Part shown: positions 35,248 to 43,696 of the stretch, in pieces | Numbering within the stretch: the stretch's first letter is position 1 | Layout: the number at the start of each line of letters is the position of its first letter | Assembly: GCF_019355555.1 (NCBI RefSeq) | Contig: NZ_CP072143.1 | Coordinates: 248,001-312,000 of the forward strand | Reading direction: 5' to 3' | Origin: Rhizobium sp. L51/94 | Lineage (GTDB): Bacteria > Pseudomonadota > Alphaproteobacteria > Rhizobiales > Rhizobiaceae | DNA: 64,000 nucleotides | Notes under the pieces: model-generated | What the model was told of the DNA's origin: nothing | What the model saw: the letters and a program-made list of their open reading frames with translations, nothing else | Database searches by the model: none | Program-made: the position numbers and the translations under genes

Positions 35248-35675
35248 CGCAATGTCTCCAAACCACGCATGATCCGTAGCAAAACGTCCACATCGATATC
35301 CTGGCCCATGATCACACGCCGGCCGTTCGCACTCACCACCTCTATGCGACCCCGGTCGGTGATGGGAGACGGCACCGCGACAGTTTCCGCAGGAGGCGTG
35401 CTCGCAAAAACAGGCTCGGCAGCAACGACAATCGCTGGAACAAACTCGTTCGTCGAGCGGTGGACAAGGCGTCCTTCCCGCACGGCCCTGCGCCAGGCAT
35501 TCAACTGCCAACGCGTGATCCCGTGACGCTGCGCCGTGACTGTTACCTGCCGCGGGCCAGCATAACTCTCAGCCACGATCGCCAGCTTCGCTTCATCCGT
35601 GAAACGCCGCCGACGCCCGCTATCGACAATCTCCATCCGGCTGAAACGCCCCGAGTGATCGCTTGTGATGTCCAT
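35244..35675 (-). CDS. IS66-family accessory protein TnpA
   Basis: A 143-residue protein with a basic helix-turn-helix (RRRRFTDEAKLAIVAESYAG, HGITRWQLNAWRRAVREGRL) that probably recognises the element ends. The C-terminal half (VVSANGRRVIMGQDIDVDVL) is typical of IS66 Orf1. It is the first gene of the tnpABC operon. Confidence 0.92.
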   Translation of the reverse strand: MDITSDHSGRFSRMEIVDSGRRRRFTDEAKLAIVAESYAGPRQVTVTAQRHGITRWQLNAWRRAVREGRLVHRSTNEFVPAIVVAAEPVFASTPPAETVAVPSPITDRGRIEVVSANGRRVIMGQDIDVDVLLRIMRGLETLR

Positions 35676-35915
35676 GAAAGCACCGTCTATATTGCCGTCT
35701 ATATAGACAGAGCATCCACACGATCACTCAAATCCGCAATCCGGTTCAGCTCGGATGCGTACGGCTCGCTCGATACCCGCTTTCTTGAACAGACTCTTAG
35801 GGCTCTTTGCAGATGTTAATCAAGACTAGTCGGCCTGTGGCCAAATCTCGCTCAATCTGGCCGAATGGGCAGCTTTAACGTGCGAGCGGTGGAATTTCGA
35901 TTTCTAGTCGTTGAC

Positions 35916-36045
35916 CTACCACTCCTGCGGATCGATGTAATTGAGCTTTGCCGTCATGATCGGTACGGCCATGAAGGCACGATCAGCGCCACGATCTGAT
36001 CCTTTGAAGAGGCGACATTTTCTGCCGAGTGCCATCACATGTTCA
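35916..36045 (-). pseudogene. IS66-family transposase remnant, C-terminal scrap
   Basis: The minus strand reads ALGRKCRLFKGSDRGADRAF, MAVPIMTAKLNYIDPQEW and a stop, the C-terminal signature of an IS66 TnpC. Only about 40 codons are left, and a stop falls where the DVLARI tail should follow. It is a third, older IS66 trace, distinct from the complete element next door. Confidence 0.7.
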
Positions 36046-36194
36046 TTCTGCTCATGTCGGGCAGGTGGTTTCATTATCGCTGGCACCCATTTTACGGTGG
36101 TTGGTTTCGGCAGGATACCCGCCTCGGGCCGTATAACAAGGTTCGCGTAACGCCCGCCTCATATGATGGTTCGACGCACCTTGGAGTGATTTGA

Positions 36195-36929
36195 ATGCCG
36201 GTTAGCGCCCTGTCGGTCCTCGCGCCCAACGCGCTGGATGGCTTTATTGACCTTAGATCGGTCCCGAAGCATAGATACTTCGGTAAGAACGACATCATAG
36301 ATAGGCTGCGACGGGCGGTATCGTTTGACTATATCGCAGTGTCGGGACTTGACGTCGACCACTATCGGTTTGGGGAGGGCTTCTCGATCGACTCCGATCT
36401 GCCGCCCGCTTTTCTCGAGGCCTACGACGCCGATCAACTCTATCGCGACGACCCGTTTATCCAAGCGGCAAAATCGGCGACGTCGGTGATCGCCGAGAAC
36501 GAAGTCTATAGGGAGAGGGAGCCGCTTCAGAGGCTTTTATACCTTCAGCGGACCTTCGGCGTTTTCAATCGGACCATACTCCCGATACTTCGTGATGCCA
36601 CCGTTTACGGAGCGGTGACATTCACCCGGTCGACGCCATTTGACGACGACGAACTTACGTTCCTGGCACTCGTGGCGGAAACCATCCATACAGCCGTGAC
36701 CAAGCCTTTAATGGAGAAGTTCGCGGCCGAGCACCTGAGACTGTCGAAGGGCGAAATGGCCTGCCTTTCCAATGCCAGCCTCGGCCTTACGAGCGATGGC
36801 ATAGCCAAGGCCACAGGGTACCAGGTGGACACTGTTAACAGCTATGTCAAATCAGCCGTGAAGAAGCTTGGCGCAGCGAACCGAACCCAGGCGATCGCCG
36901 AGGCGATACGTCGACGTCTTATCGCCTGA
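36195..36929 (+). CDS. LuxR-type regulator with autoinducer-binding domain
   Basis: A 244-residue transcription factor. Residues about 25-165 fit the autoinducer-binding fold (FDYIAVSGLDVDHYRFGEGF, AVTFTRSTPFDDDELTFL); residues about 180-244 are a LuxR helix-turn-helix (LSKGEMACLSNASLGLTSDG, VDTVNSYVKSAVKKLGAANR). No luxI-type synthase gene is nearby, so it is probably a solo receptor or it senses a signal made elsewhere. Several Trp and Tyr residues of the classic lactone pocket are not obvious, so the ligand is uncertain. Confidence 0.88.
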   Translation: MPVSALSVLAPNALDGFIDLRSVPKHRYFGKNDIIDRLRRAVSFDYIAVSGLDVDHYRFGEGFSIDSDLPPAFLEAYDADQLYRDDPFIQAAKSATSVIAENEVYREREPLQRLLYLQRTFGVFNRTILPILRDATVYGAVTFTRSTPFDDDELTFLALVAETIHTAVTKPLMEKFAAEHLRLSKGEMACLSNASLGLTSDGIAKATGYQVDTVNSYVKSAVKKLGAANRTQAIAEAIRRRLIA

Positions 36930-37166
36930 TTTACCAAGTTACACGACGACAGACGAGCATTTTCGAATATGCCGTATTTATCAGATGCGATTAACGCTCG
37001 CTAAACGGTTCGCCCCTATTTCTGGGGTGTCCATGCAAATCTGCTGACGCCGATATGATATCGGCGCTGACTTTCGGGCGTAAATAACGCTGTTGAAAGC
37101 CTTGGACGAGCCCCCACGGCATGTCGTTCCGGCCCAGCATCGAAATCTGACAAACAAGGTGTTCAA
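36930..37166. promoter_or_regulatory. Promoter region of the hybrid kinase operon
   Basis: A 237-base spacer before the three-gene signalling operon. It has a short AT-rich stretch near 36960-37000 and a 7-base perfect repeat TATGATATCGGCG-like region near 37050. I see no assignable operator or -35/-10 pair. Confidence 0.25.
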
Positions 37167-37667
37167 ATGCGCACATACGTTCGCACGGCAGCGATTGCTG
37201 CCGTGATGCTTTTTCCTGCCTGCTCCTTCGCACTCGACGCGCCGAAGGGTGACGTGGTCCTTACCGTCACCGGGAATTTGGATCATCCCAATGTCGGCAA
37301 GACAGCCCAGTTCGATCTCGCCATGCTCGAAGGATTGCAAGGTCGCAGGGCGACGATGGCCACCCCCTGGACCACAGGCAACGTAGAGTTCTCCGGGCCA
37401 CTTCTGCGAGCCGTGCTGGATGCGGCTGGTCTTCACGGTACGACGATCAAGCTGGTCGCGCTGAACGACTATGCCGCAGAAATACCTTTTACCGACGCTA
37501 CCGCGATGGACACAATTCTAGCAACGCGGATGGATGGACAAACGATGCCTGTCCGGGACAAGGGGCCCTTGTTCCTCGTCTATCCATTCGACAAGGATAG
37601 CTCCCTCTACAACGAGAAGTACTTCTCGCGTTCCGTCTGGCAGATCAAGACGATCGAAGCCAAGTGA
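37167..37667 (+). CDS. Periplasmic molybdopterin-fold-like protein
   Basis: A 166-residue exported protein. Residues 1-23 form a signal peptide (MRTYVRTAAIAAVMLFPACS). The rest resembles the oxidoreductase molybdopterin-binding (SUOX-like) fold in reduced form: FDLAMLEGLQGRRATMATPW, FSGPLLRAVLDAAGL, VRDKGPLFLVYPFDKDS. The Cys that ligates molybdenum in real sulfite oxidases is not visible in the mature part, so I infer a binding or sensing role. Its stop overlaps the hybrid kinase start, which suggests it is the periplasmic input partner for that kinase. Confidence 0.75.
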   Translation: MRTYVRTAAIAAVMLFPACSFALDAPKGDVVLTVTGNLDHPNVGKTAQFDLAMLEGLQGRRATMATPWTTGNVEFSGPLLRAVLDAAGLHGTTIKLVALNDYAAEIPFTDATAMDTILATRMDGQTMPVRDKGPLFLVYPFDKDSSLYNEKYFSRSVWQIKTIEAK

Positions 37668-39871
37668 TGAAAGGAACCGCCCGACAGAACGGCGACGTGA
37701 TACGCCGCGTCAGCAAGGTGACTGCGCTGCTGCAGCTTTTCTCGGCGCTCCTGCTGGTCGGGGTCATATATCTCCTTTCGGGTATCTACCACCGGTATGA
37801 GGCGCTTCAGGACGGAATACGCGAGAACGCTCTCTGGTCCGTTTACCAACTCGATCGGGAGGCGCGTCGCCTGAGCGAAGTGGCCAATGCGATGGGCATT
37901 CGTCGGGACATTTCACCCGGATCGCTCGAGGAGCTGTCAACACGCTTCGACATTCTCTATTCGCGCATGGCCATTCTGAAAAAAGCCAACCTCGATCTCA
38001 ATCTGAAGAGGGTGCCGGAGTTAAGCCAACGCGTCGCTCAAATCGAGACGGCGGTTCTGTCCCAAGCCCCGTGGTTCGACGCGATAGCCGCAAAGAAAGA
38101 TGCCAGCCTCGCCCAATTGGATGAGTTCGTCGTCATGCTCGCACCTTTGCTTTCGGAAACGGAAGAATTGCTGACCGGCGTGAACAGCAAGGTCAGCGCG
38201 GAGAGGGCCGACGCCAGAAATGCCGTTCAATCGCTCCAAATCCAGACCGGGATCGTCACGGCGTTGTTGGCCATGTGTGTCGGCGTGCTCGTTCTCACAC
38301 TCCATCGGCAACTGCGGTCCGTCCGTCTCGCTGGTCTTGAATTCGAGAACATCGCGCGCGAACTGACCGACGCCTACGCTAGGGCCGAAGCCGGAAACCA
38401 AGCCAAGTCGCAATTCATGGCGACGATGGGTCACGAAGTTCGAACGCCGCTGAACGCCATTCTAGGGACCGCGGAGCTTCTGGAACTCGGCGACCTTCCG
38501 GACGGCACGAGGATCGGCATCCAGACCATCCGCAGGTCGGGCCAGGCGTTGCTCGAAGTTCTCAACGAAGTCCTTGATTTCGCCAAGCTGGAAAACGGCA
38601 AGATCGACGTCCACCTCGGACCTGCGGATATCGCCGGGCTTGTGTCCGCTGCTGTCGAAATGCTCCGCGACAGGGCGGCTGAGAGGGAGAACACGCTTGT
38701 TGCCGACATTCCCCGAGAGCTGTTGAACATGCTGGTGGTGACGGACGAGACGCGCGTCCGGCAAGTCGTCCTGAACCTCCTCAGCAATGCGATCAAGTTC
38801 ACCTCTAGGGGTGTTGTCGCCGTCAAGCTCTCGCAGGAAACAATTGCCGGACGCAGCAAACTGCATTTTGCGATAAGCGACACCGGGATAGGCATAGACG
38901 AGGAGGGCCAGACCAAGCTGTTCAAACCCTTTTCGCAAGTCGACGCGTCTATATCGAGGACATACGGCGGGACGGGTCTCGGCCTTACCATCTGCAAGGA
39001 GATCACTGAGTCACTCGGCGGCAGGATCGGCGTAAGAAGCGCGAAAGGGCAGGGCAGCACCTTCTGGTTTGAAATCCCGGCTGAGGCGGCGGATCGTGCG
39101 CTAACCCCGGTACCATTGGTGGACCCGATCGCGATTGGCGATCTCGGGTGCCTCCGTGTCTTGCTGGTCGAAGACAACGCCGTCAACCAGCAGGTGGCGG
39201 CGGGGTTTCTGCGCCATCTCGGACAGCAGGTCGTCATCGCCAATGACGGGGTGGAAGCGGTCAAGGCGGCGGAAGCCGCCGACTTCGATCTGGTGCTCAT
39301 GGACATGCAGATGCCGCACATGGACGGGATAGAGGCGACCAGACGCATTCGGGCGGGCTCTCCCTGGGGGCACAACGTTCCCATCGTGGCGATGACGGCC
39401 AACGCCTCCGATGACGACAGGCGTCTCTGTGCAGCTGTCGGAATGACGGGTTTCGAGACCAAGCCTGTCACGTTGCGCCAGCTTTCCCAACTGATCGGGC
39501 GAACCGACAGGAGCGCTTTGCCCGGGAAGAAGGATCGCGGGCGTCTTAGTCCGGTTTCTGACACTGACCAAGGGAGCAGCCACAGGCGGGACGTTTTGGA
39601 AGCTCTTGGCGAGCAAGCGTATGGCGAACTTCTCGACGGCTTCTTCGACGACGCGGGCGTCATCCTCGTCCAGCTGCGAGAGGCCATGGCCGCCAGTAGC
39701 AACGGCGACCTCGATCGGCTGCTTCATAAGCTCACCGGCGCTGCGGCCAATCTCGGATTGGAAGACCTCGCGTGTCGTGCGCGGGCGTTTGCAAGTCGAC
39801 CGTTTTCGGTCCGGGAGCTGGAGGCGCTGCATCTGGATTTACAGAACCATAGACAGTTGATTGCCTCTTAG
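37667..39871 (+). CDS. Hybrid sensor histidine kinase with receiver and Hpt
   Basis: A 734-residue membrane kinase. A membrane helix at about 21-42 and a second at about 195-213 enclose a periplasmic helical domain of about 150 residues. HisKA follows with His256 (MATMGHEVRTPLNAILG), then HATPase (LLSNAIKFTSRG, GTGLGLTICKEI), a receiver with its Asp in VLMDMQMPHMDG, and a C-terminal Hpt domain with His in LLHKLTGAAANLG. This is a full BarA/ArcB-type relay. The ATG overlaps the stop of the preceding gene (TGATG). The output is probably the receiver/HD-GYP protein encoded next. Confidence 0.94.
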   Translation: MKGTARQNGDVIRRVSKVTALLQLFSALLLVGVIYLLSGIYHRYEALQDGIRENALWSVYQLDREARRLSEVANAMGIRRDISPGSLEELSTRFDILYSRMAILKKANLDLNLKRVPELSQRVAQIETAVLSQAPWFDAIAAKKDASLAQLDEFVVMLAPLLSETEELLTGVNSKVSAERADARNAVQSLQIQTGIVTALLAMCVGVLVLTLHRQLRSVRLAGLEFENIARELTDAYARAEAGNQAKSQFMATMGHEVRTPLNAILGTAELLELGDLPDGTRIGIQTIRRSGQALLEVLNEVLDFAKLENGKIDVHLGPADIAGLVSAAVEMLRDRAAERENTLVADIPRELLNMLVVTDETRVRQVVLNLLSNAIKFTSRGVVAVKLSQETIAGRSKLHFAISDTGIGIDEEGQTKLFKPFSQVDASISRTYGGTGLGLTICKEITESLGGRIGVRSAKGQGSTFWFEIPAEAADRALTPVPLVDPIAIGDLGCLRVLLVEDNAVNQQVAAGFLRHLGQQVVIANDGVEAVKAAEAADFDLVLMDMQMPHMDGIEATRRIRAGSPWGHNVPIVAMTANASDDDRRLCAAVGMTGFETKPVTLRQLSQLIGRTDRSALPGKKDRGRLSPVSDTDQGSSHRRDVLEALGEQAYGELLDGFFDDAGVILVQLREAMAASSNGDLDRLLHKLTGAAANLGLEDLACRARAFASRPFSVRELEALHLDLQNHRQLIAS

Positions 39872-39881
39872 GGAGCTACGC

Positions 39882-40967
39882 ATGCGCATACTTCTCGTCG
39901 ACGACAACATAACGAACCTGAGTTTCCTGACGAAGCTGGTCGCCAAGATCGGTGGCTGCGAGGCAGTGACATTCAGCGATCCCGGCGATGTCCTCGCAGC
40001 CATGCCAAAACTTGATTTCGATCTAGCGGTCGTTGACTACCAGATGCCGGGTTACAACGGTGTCGAGTTACTCCGAGAAATCACCATGTTCGAGAAATAC
40101 CGCGGAAAGCCATTCGTCATGGTGACCGCGGACACCGATATGGCGACCCGCATGGCCTGCCTCGACGCTGGCTCCATCGACTTCCTAAACAAACCCGTCA
40201 ATCCGCTCGAATTCCAGGCGCGGATGCGTAACTTGATTGCACTGGTCGACGCGCGTAACAAGCTCGCGGATAAGGCCGAATGGCTACGCCAGGAAGTCGA
40301 CAAAGCAACTGCGGAGATCAGGGAGAGAGAGGAGGAGATTATCGACCGCCTTTCGATAGCCGCCAGCTTCAAGGACATCGAGACGGCGAGGCATACAAGG
40401 CGCGTAGGGGCATATTCAGAGGTGATCGCGGAAGCACTGGGCCTGACCCGGAGGGAGTGTGCGGATATCAAGCTTGCATCGCCGATGCACGATATCGGAA
40501 AGGTCGGCATTCCGGATGCCGTGCTTTTGAAGAAGGGTAAGCTCACCGAGCAGGAGTTTGCCGAAATGCAGACTCATACGCTTCTGGGATGCGACATCCT
40601 GCGCGCCTCGAAATCAAGCCTTCTGAGACTCGCCGCTGAGATCGCCGCCACCCATCATGAAAGGTGGGACGGCCAAGGCTATCCGTCCAGGTTGTCTGGG
40701 ATAGACATTCCCATCGCCGGAAGAATTGTCGCATTGGCCGACAACTTCGACGCATTGACCACGGCCCGTCCGTATAAGCACGCCTGGTCGGTCGAAGAAG
40801 CTGTCGTGCACATACTGTCCCGATCAGGCTCTCAGTTCGATCCCGCATGCGTCCAGGCGTTTGAGGTCGCACTTCCGCAGATCATCGAAATCAAAGTTCG
40901 TTTCGGGGAGGCACCCGACGAGATTATGGCATGTTTTGAGGACGGAGGCCGAGAGGTCGCCGCCTGA
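39882..40967 (+). CDS. Receiver/HD-GYP cyclic-di-GMP phosphodiesterase (RpfG-like)
   Basis: A 361-residue response regulator. The receiver at 1-120 has Asp52 (AVVDYQMPGYNG) and Lys in FLNKPVN; a coiled linker at about 125-160 leads to an HD-GYP domain with HD at 203-204 (MHDIGKVGI), HHERWDGQGYP with GYP at 266-268, and DNFDALTTARPYK. It should hydrolyse cyclic di-GMP when phosphorylated, as RpfG does with RpfC. The ATG at 39882 follows GGAGCTACGC; the open frame starting at 39861 overlaps the kinase gene by 11 bases and is less likely. Confidence 0.94.
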   Translation: MRILLVDDNITNLSFLTKLVAKIGGCEAVTFSDPGDVLAAMPKLDFDLAVVDYQMPGYNGVELLREITMFEKYRGKPFVMVTADTDMATRMACLDAGSIDFLNKPVNPLEFQARMRNLIALVDARNKLADKAEWLRQEVDKATAEIREREEEIIDRLSIAASFKDIETARHTRRVGAYSEVIAEALGLTRRECADIKLASPMHDIGKVGIPDAVLLKKGKLTEQEFAEMQTHTLLGCDILRASKSSLLRLAAEIAATHHERWDGQGYPSRLSGIDIPIAGRIVALADNFDALTTARPYKHAWSVEEAVVHILSRSGSQFDPACVQAFEVALPQIIEIKVRFGEAPDEIMACFEDGGREVAA

Positions 40968-41434
40968 CGGCTATATCCGTTACTCAAAAACGGAGGCCAA
41001 TTGCAGTCACTTCGCGAACATAGCCGAGTTTGCTCCGATCAGCCTAGAATTCAGCGCAAGCGTCTTGTTTTGTGAGCGCAAGCACTATGAGGGGCGCAAA
41101 GGCTGCACGAGGAGCCAGGCCAAATAGGAAGGGAAGTCCGACGCGATAGACGCCAAAATGACCCAAAGGAAAAAGCCAGCTCAGCGGTATCGAGAGGGAA
41201 TGGCAAGCCAACGTCATGATCGCACCTGCAGCGCGGGGCGAGCGCATCTGCTCGGTGGGTCATGAGGTGAACTTGATTGAGCCCGATGTCCGAAGAGTTC
41301 GGCCTCAGGGCTCACGGCGGCAAAGGCTGCGCGGGTACGCGAGCGCCGAAGACATCGAAACGAAGACCGCAGCCCCCGTTGTCGCCAGGCGTGTCCGCAT
41401 TGATCGCCTCGAAAAGCCGTCAAACCCCAAGCAA
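40968..41434. other. Intergenic region between converging operons
   Basis: 467 bases between the plus-strand HD-GYP gene and the minus-strand cheR. I find only short overlapping open frames on both strands, none with a domain. A small stem TCCGTT/AACGGA near 40977-40996 is the only candidate terminator. Confidence 0.5.
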
Positions 41435-42313
41435 TCAAGGCATCTCCATGTCGGGTGTATCTATCCGCCGGAAAACAGTGTTCGACACCTGTTTCAGCGG
41501 TAGATTGAACCCCGTGATCGATTCCGAGTGGCCGATGAACATGTAGCCACCTTTGGCCAAGCAGTCGCATAGGCGTGTGAGGACCACCAACTGTGTCTGC
41601 TGGTCGAAGTAAATCAGCACGTTGCGGCAGAAGATGATGTGCGCGGGTTCGCCCAGAGGATACTTCTGGTCCATCAGGTTCATGCGGGCAAAGCCGACCC
41701 TCGACCGCAGTTTTGGAGAAATGCGCACCTCGCCGCGCCCCTGCTGCTTCGGTACCATGACATATTTCTTGCGAAGCTTGCGCGGAACGGGGGAGATCAT
41801 GTCGACCGTGTAGATGCCCTTGCGGGCTGCCTGCAGCACGTCAGTGCTGAGATCGGTTGCCAGAACGCTGTAAGCGAGGTCGTTGCGCCCCTCCGTAAAT
41901 TCGGCAAGCACCATCGCCATCGTATAGGGCTCGGCGCCCGTCGAACAAGCCGAGCTCCAGGTCTTGATAGTCCTGATCCCGCTGTTCGCCAGCGCCGGCA
42001 ATGCCGTTGAAAGCATATATTCGAAGTGCTTTGTTTCGCGGAAGAAATCCGTCTTGTTCGTGGTGACCGCGTCGATAAGGTAGACGGTCTCCTGGTCGAG
42101 GCCGCCGTGATTGAACAGGAAATCGCAATAGTCGTCAAAGCTCGCGTGCCGGGTCGCCCGCAGACGCCGGCGCAGCCGCCCTTCCAGCATGGTCAGCTTG
42201 GTAGGCGGCATCTTGATGCCGCTGTAATCGTAGATGAAACGAGCCAGCTTGTCGAAATTTCGCTTGCTGATTCGATCTCCCGGCGACTGCGATTCGGACT
42301 GCGCTACCCTCAT
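41435..42313 (-). CDS. cheR: Receptor methyltransferase CheR (operon 2)
   Basis: A 292-residue S-adenosylmethionine-dependent methyltransferase: N-terminal helical domain (FARFIYDYSG-like, GIKMPPTKLTMLEGRLRRRL), then WSSACSTGAEPYTMAMVL, VLATDLSTDVLQAARKGIY, PAHIIFCRNVLIYFDQQTQ and GGYMFIGHSESITGFNLPL. All motifs are present. It is the last gene of chemosensory operon 2 and lies 18 bases after the second cheW. It shares only family-level similarity with the operon 1 CheR. Confidence 0.95.
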   Translation of the reverse strand: MRVAQSESQSPGDRISKRNFDKLARFIYDYSGIKMPPTKLTMLEGRLRRRLRATRHASFDDYCDFLFNHGGLDQETVYLIDAVTTNKTDFFRETKHFEYMLSTALPALANSGIRTIKTWSSACSTGAEPYTMAMVLAEFTEGRNDLAYSVLATDLSTDVLQAARKGIYTVDMISPVPRKLRKKYVMVPKQQGRGEVRISPKLRSRVGFARMNLMDQKYPLGEPAHIIFCRNVLIYFDQQTQLVVLTRLCDCLAKGGYMFIGHSESITGFNLPLKQVSNTVFRRIDTPDMEMP

Positions 42314-42331
42314 ATGCCTGATGCTCCGAAT

Positions 42332-42811
42332 TTAGCGCTGTGCGGCCGACAAGGCCGATGTGTCCTCGCGTGACAGGAGCCGCGCGAGATCGACGATGAC
42401 GACAAAACCGCTGTCATGATGAACGACGCCGGCGATATAGCCCGATCGCCACCTCACACCGATATCTGGGGCGGCCCCGATCTGGGCATGCTGGAAGCTC
42501 GTCACCTCGTAGACGCGGTCGGCGACGAGGCCGAGCGACAGCAGCCGGTCTTCCACCGGAACGTCGAGAACGAGAACCCTTGTGTTGAAGGTTGGGATCG
42601 TCTTAGACATTCCAAGTTTCAGCCGGAGATCAATCGTCGGCACACCCTGGCCGCGGACGTCCCGCAGCCCGAGCAGATAGTCGGGACCGTTCGGAATCTT
42701 GAAGGCCTCGGCATAATCGAGGATCTCCCGCACTACATCGACTGTTACCGCGAACATCTCGTCGCCAAGACTGAATGTCACGAATTGAGCTTCTTGAACG
42801 TTTGAGACCAT
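42332..42811 (-). CDS. cheW: CheW coupling protein (operon 2, second)
   Basis: A 159-residue single-domain CheW (FVTFSLGDEMFAVTVDVVRE, LLGLRDVRGQGVPTIDLRLK, GLVADRVYEVTSFQHAQIGA, GVVHHDSGFVVIVDLARLL). The ATG at 42811 is chosen because the family begins there; the open frame runs 76 codons further without family similarity. It lies after a 387-base gap from the first cheW of the operon, so it may have its own promoter. Confidence 0.93.
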   Translation of the reverse strand: MVSNVQEAQFVTFSLGDEMFAVTVDVVREILDYAEAFKIPNGPDYLLGLRDVRGQGVPTIDLRLKLGMSKTIPTFNTRVLVLDVPVEDRLLSLGLVADRVYEVTSFQHAQIGAAPDIGVRWRSGYIAGVVHHDSGFVVIVDLARLLSREDTSALSAAQR

Positions 42812-43198
42812 TGATGTTTTTCCCAGAGAAAATGAAACGGGGTTGTCCGGAGCGGCTAAAAAGCGCCGAATCACTTTAAGCGATATCGCGGAAGTCCCCC
42901 CTGCCGCTTCAGGTCCTCTCATCGCCAAATCGAGCGCGAAACGCTTGGCATGAGACTGCTGGGGTGTATTGTGTTGTTGGATGACGTGGAAGCGGTGTGC
43001 AAGGAACGGCCGCGCTGGGCTGCAGCCGGAGCCGAACAAGCAGGATTATGGGGGAGGGCATGTTAAGTACCTTTCGAGTGGCCGCCCGTGTGATTTATGA
43101 TGGTTTTCATGATAGATTTTCTGTTCCCGTCGAACGGGACTTTTGATGAATCTCGCTGTCGATACTGCGCCGGCCCTTTGCAGATGTTGTGGCTACAA
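42812..43198. other. Gap inside chemosensory operon 2
   Basis: 387 bases between two cheW genes on the same strand. No domain-bearing frame is present; minus- and plus-strand frames here are extensions of neighbouring genes or chance. Possibly an internal promoter, or the scar of a lost gene. Confidence 0.4.
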
Positions 43199-43696
43199 TT
43201 AGATCTGAGCTGCCCTGCTGCTTCGCCTGGTAAAAATGGCCTGCAGGTTGGGAAGGATGATGAATTCGCCGCCGCGCTTGACGAGGTAGCTGATGTAGTC
43301 CGGTCGCCAGCGCATGCCGACGCTCGGAGGCGCTTCGCTGGAGGCTTTCGCCAGCGTGGTGACTTCATTCACCTTGTCCGTTCGCAACCCGACCAGTGTC
43401 GGTTCGTCCTGGATCGTCAGGGAGATGACGACGATGCGGCTGTCGATGGTCGCTGCTGCCGCTTCCATGCCGAAGGCAAGGCGCAGATCGGCGAGCGGAA
43501 TGACTTTGCCGCGAAAGTTGATGACGCTGGCAACGAAAGGCTGGCTTCCCGGCACCGCAGTTTCCGGCAGGAGGTCGAGGATTTCCTGAACCATTGCCGC
43601 CTCGAGCGCAAATGTCTCGCCGTTCAGATCGAACGTCAGGACCTCGAGTTCATCGGTGTCGTTCCAGTGATTATCGTTCTGAAGGGACTGGTTCAT
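43199..43696 (-). CDS. cheW: CheW coupling protein (operon 2, first)
   Basis: A 165-residue single-domain CheW (VLTFDLNGETFALEAAMVQE, SVINFRGKVIPLADLRLAF, GLRTDKVNEVTTLAKASSEA, LVKRGGEFIILPNLQAIF). Its ATG overlaps the cheA stop by four bases (43693-43696), so it is coupled to CheA. With the other cheW in the same operon it gives two adapters for one kinase. Confidence 0.94.
   Translation of the reverse strand: MNQSLQNDNHWNDTDELEVLTFDLNGETFALEAAMVQEILDLLPETAVPGSQPFVASVINFRGKVIPLADLRLAFGMEAAAATIDSRIVVISLTIQDEPTLVGLRTDKVNEVTTLAKASSEAPPSVGMRWRPDYISYLVKRGGEFIILPNLQAIFTRRSSRAAQI

Larger units (their letters stand above)
32896..35762 (-). mobile_element. Complete IS66-family element
   Basis: A 2,867-bp element with ends GTATCCATCCGAGGTGAACCG (left) and, on the minus strand, GTACGCATCCGAGCTGAACCG (right). 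An exact 8-bp target duplication GGCTCGCT lies at 32888-32895 and 35763-35770. It encodes TnpA, TnpB and TnpC on the minus strand plus a small DUF6429 passenger on the plus strand. All frames look intact, so it is potentially active. Confidence 0.95.
32004..35796 (+). mobile_element. IS5-family element copy 2, interrupted by IS66
   Basis: Plus-oriented element with left end GTGTCTGTTCAAGAATGGCG at 32004 and right end complement GAGTCTGTTCAAGAAAGCGG at 35796. It is flanked by the duplication TTA (32001-32003 and 35797-35799). Without the IS66 element and its duplication it measures 918 bp. The transposase gene is split at 32895. The same 3-bp target (TTA) is used by copy 1. Confidence 0.92.

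Noticed and set aside
35772..35800. Independent short repeat near 35.8 kb
   Set aside because: It is the right end of IS5 copy 2, separated from the rest by the IS66 insertion.
38431..39702. 423-codon open frame antisense to the hybrid kinase
   Set aside because: Same reason: an antisense shadow of an intact kinase gene.
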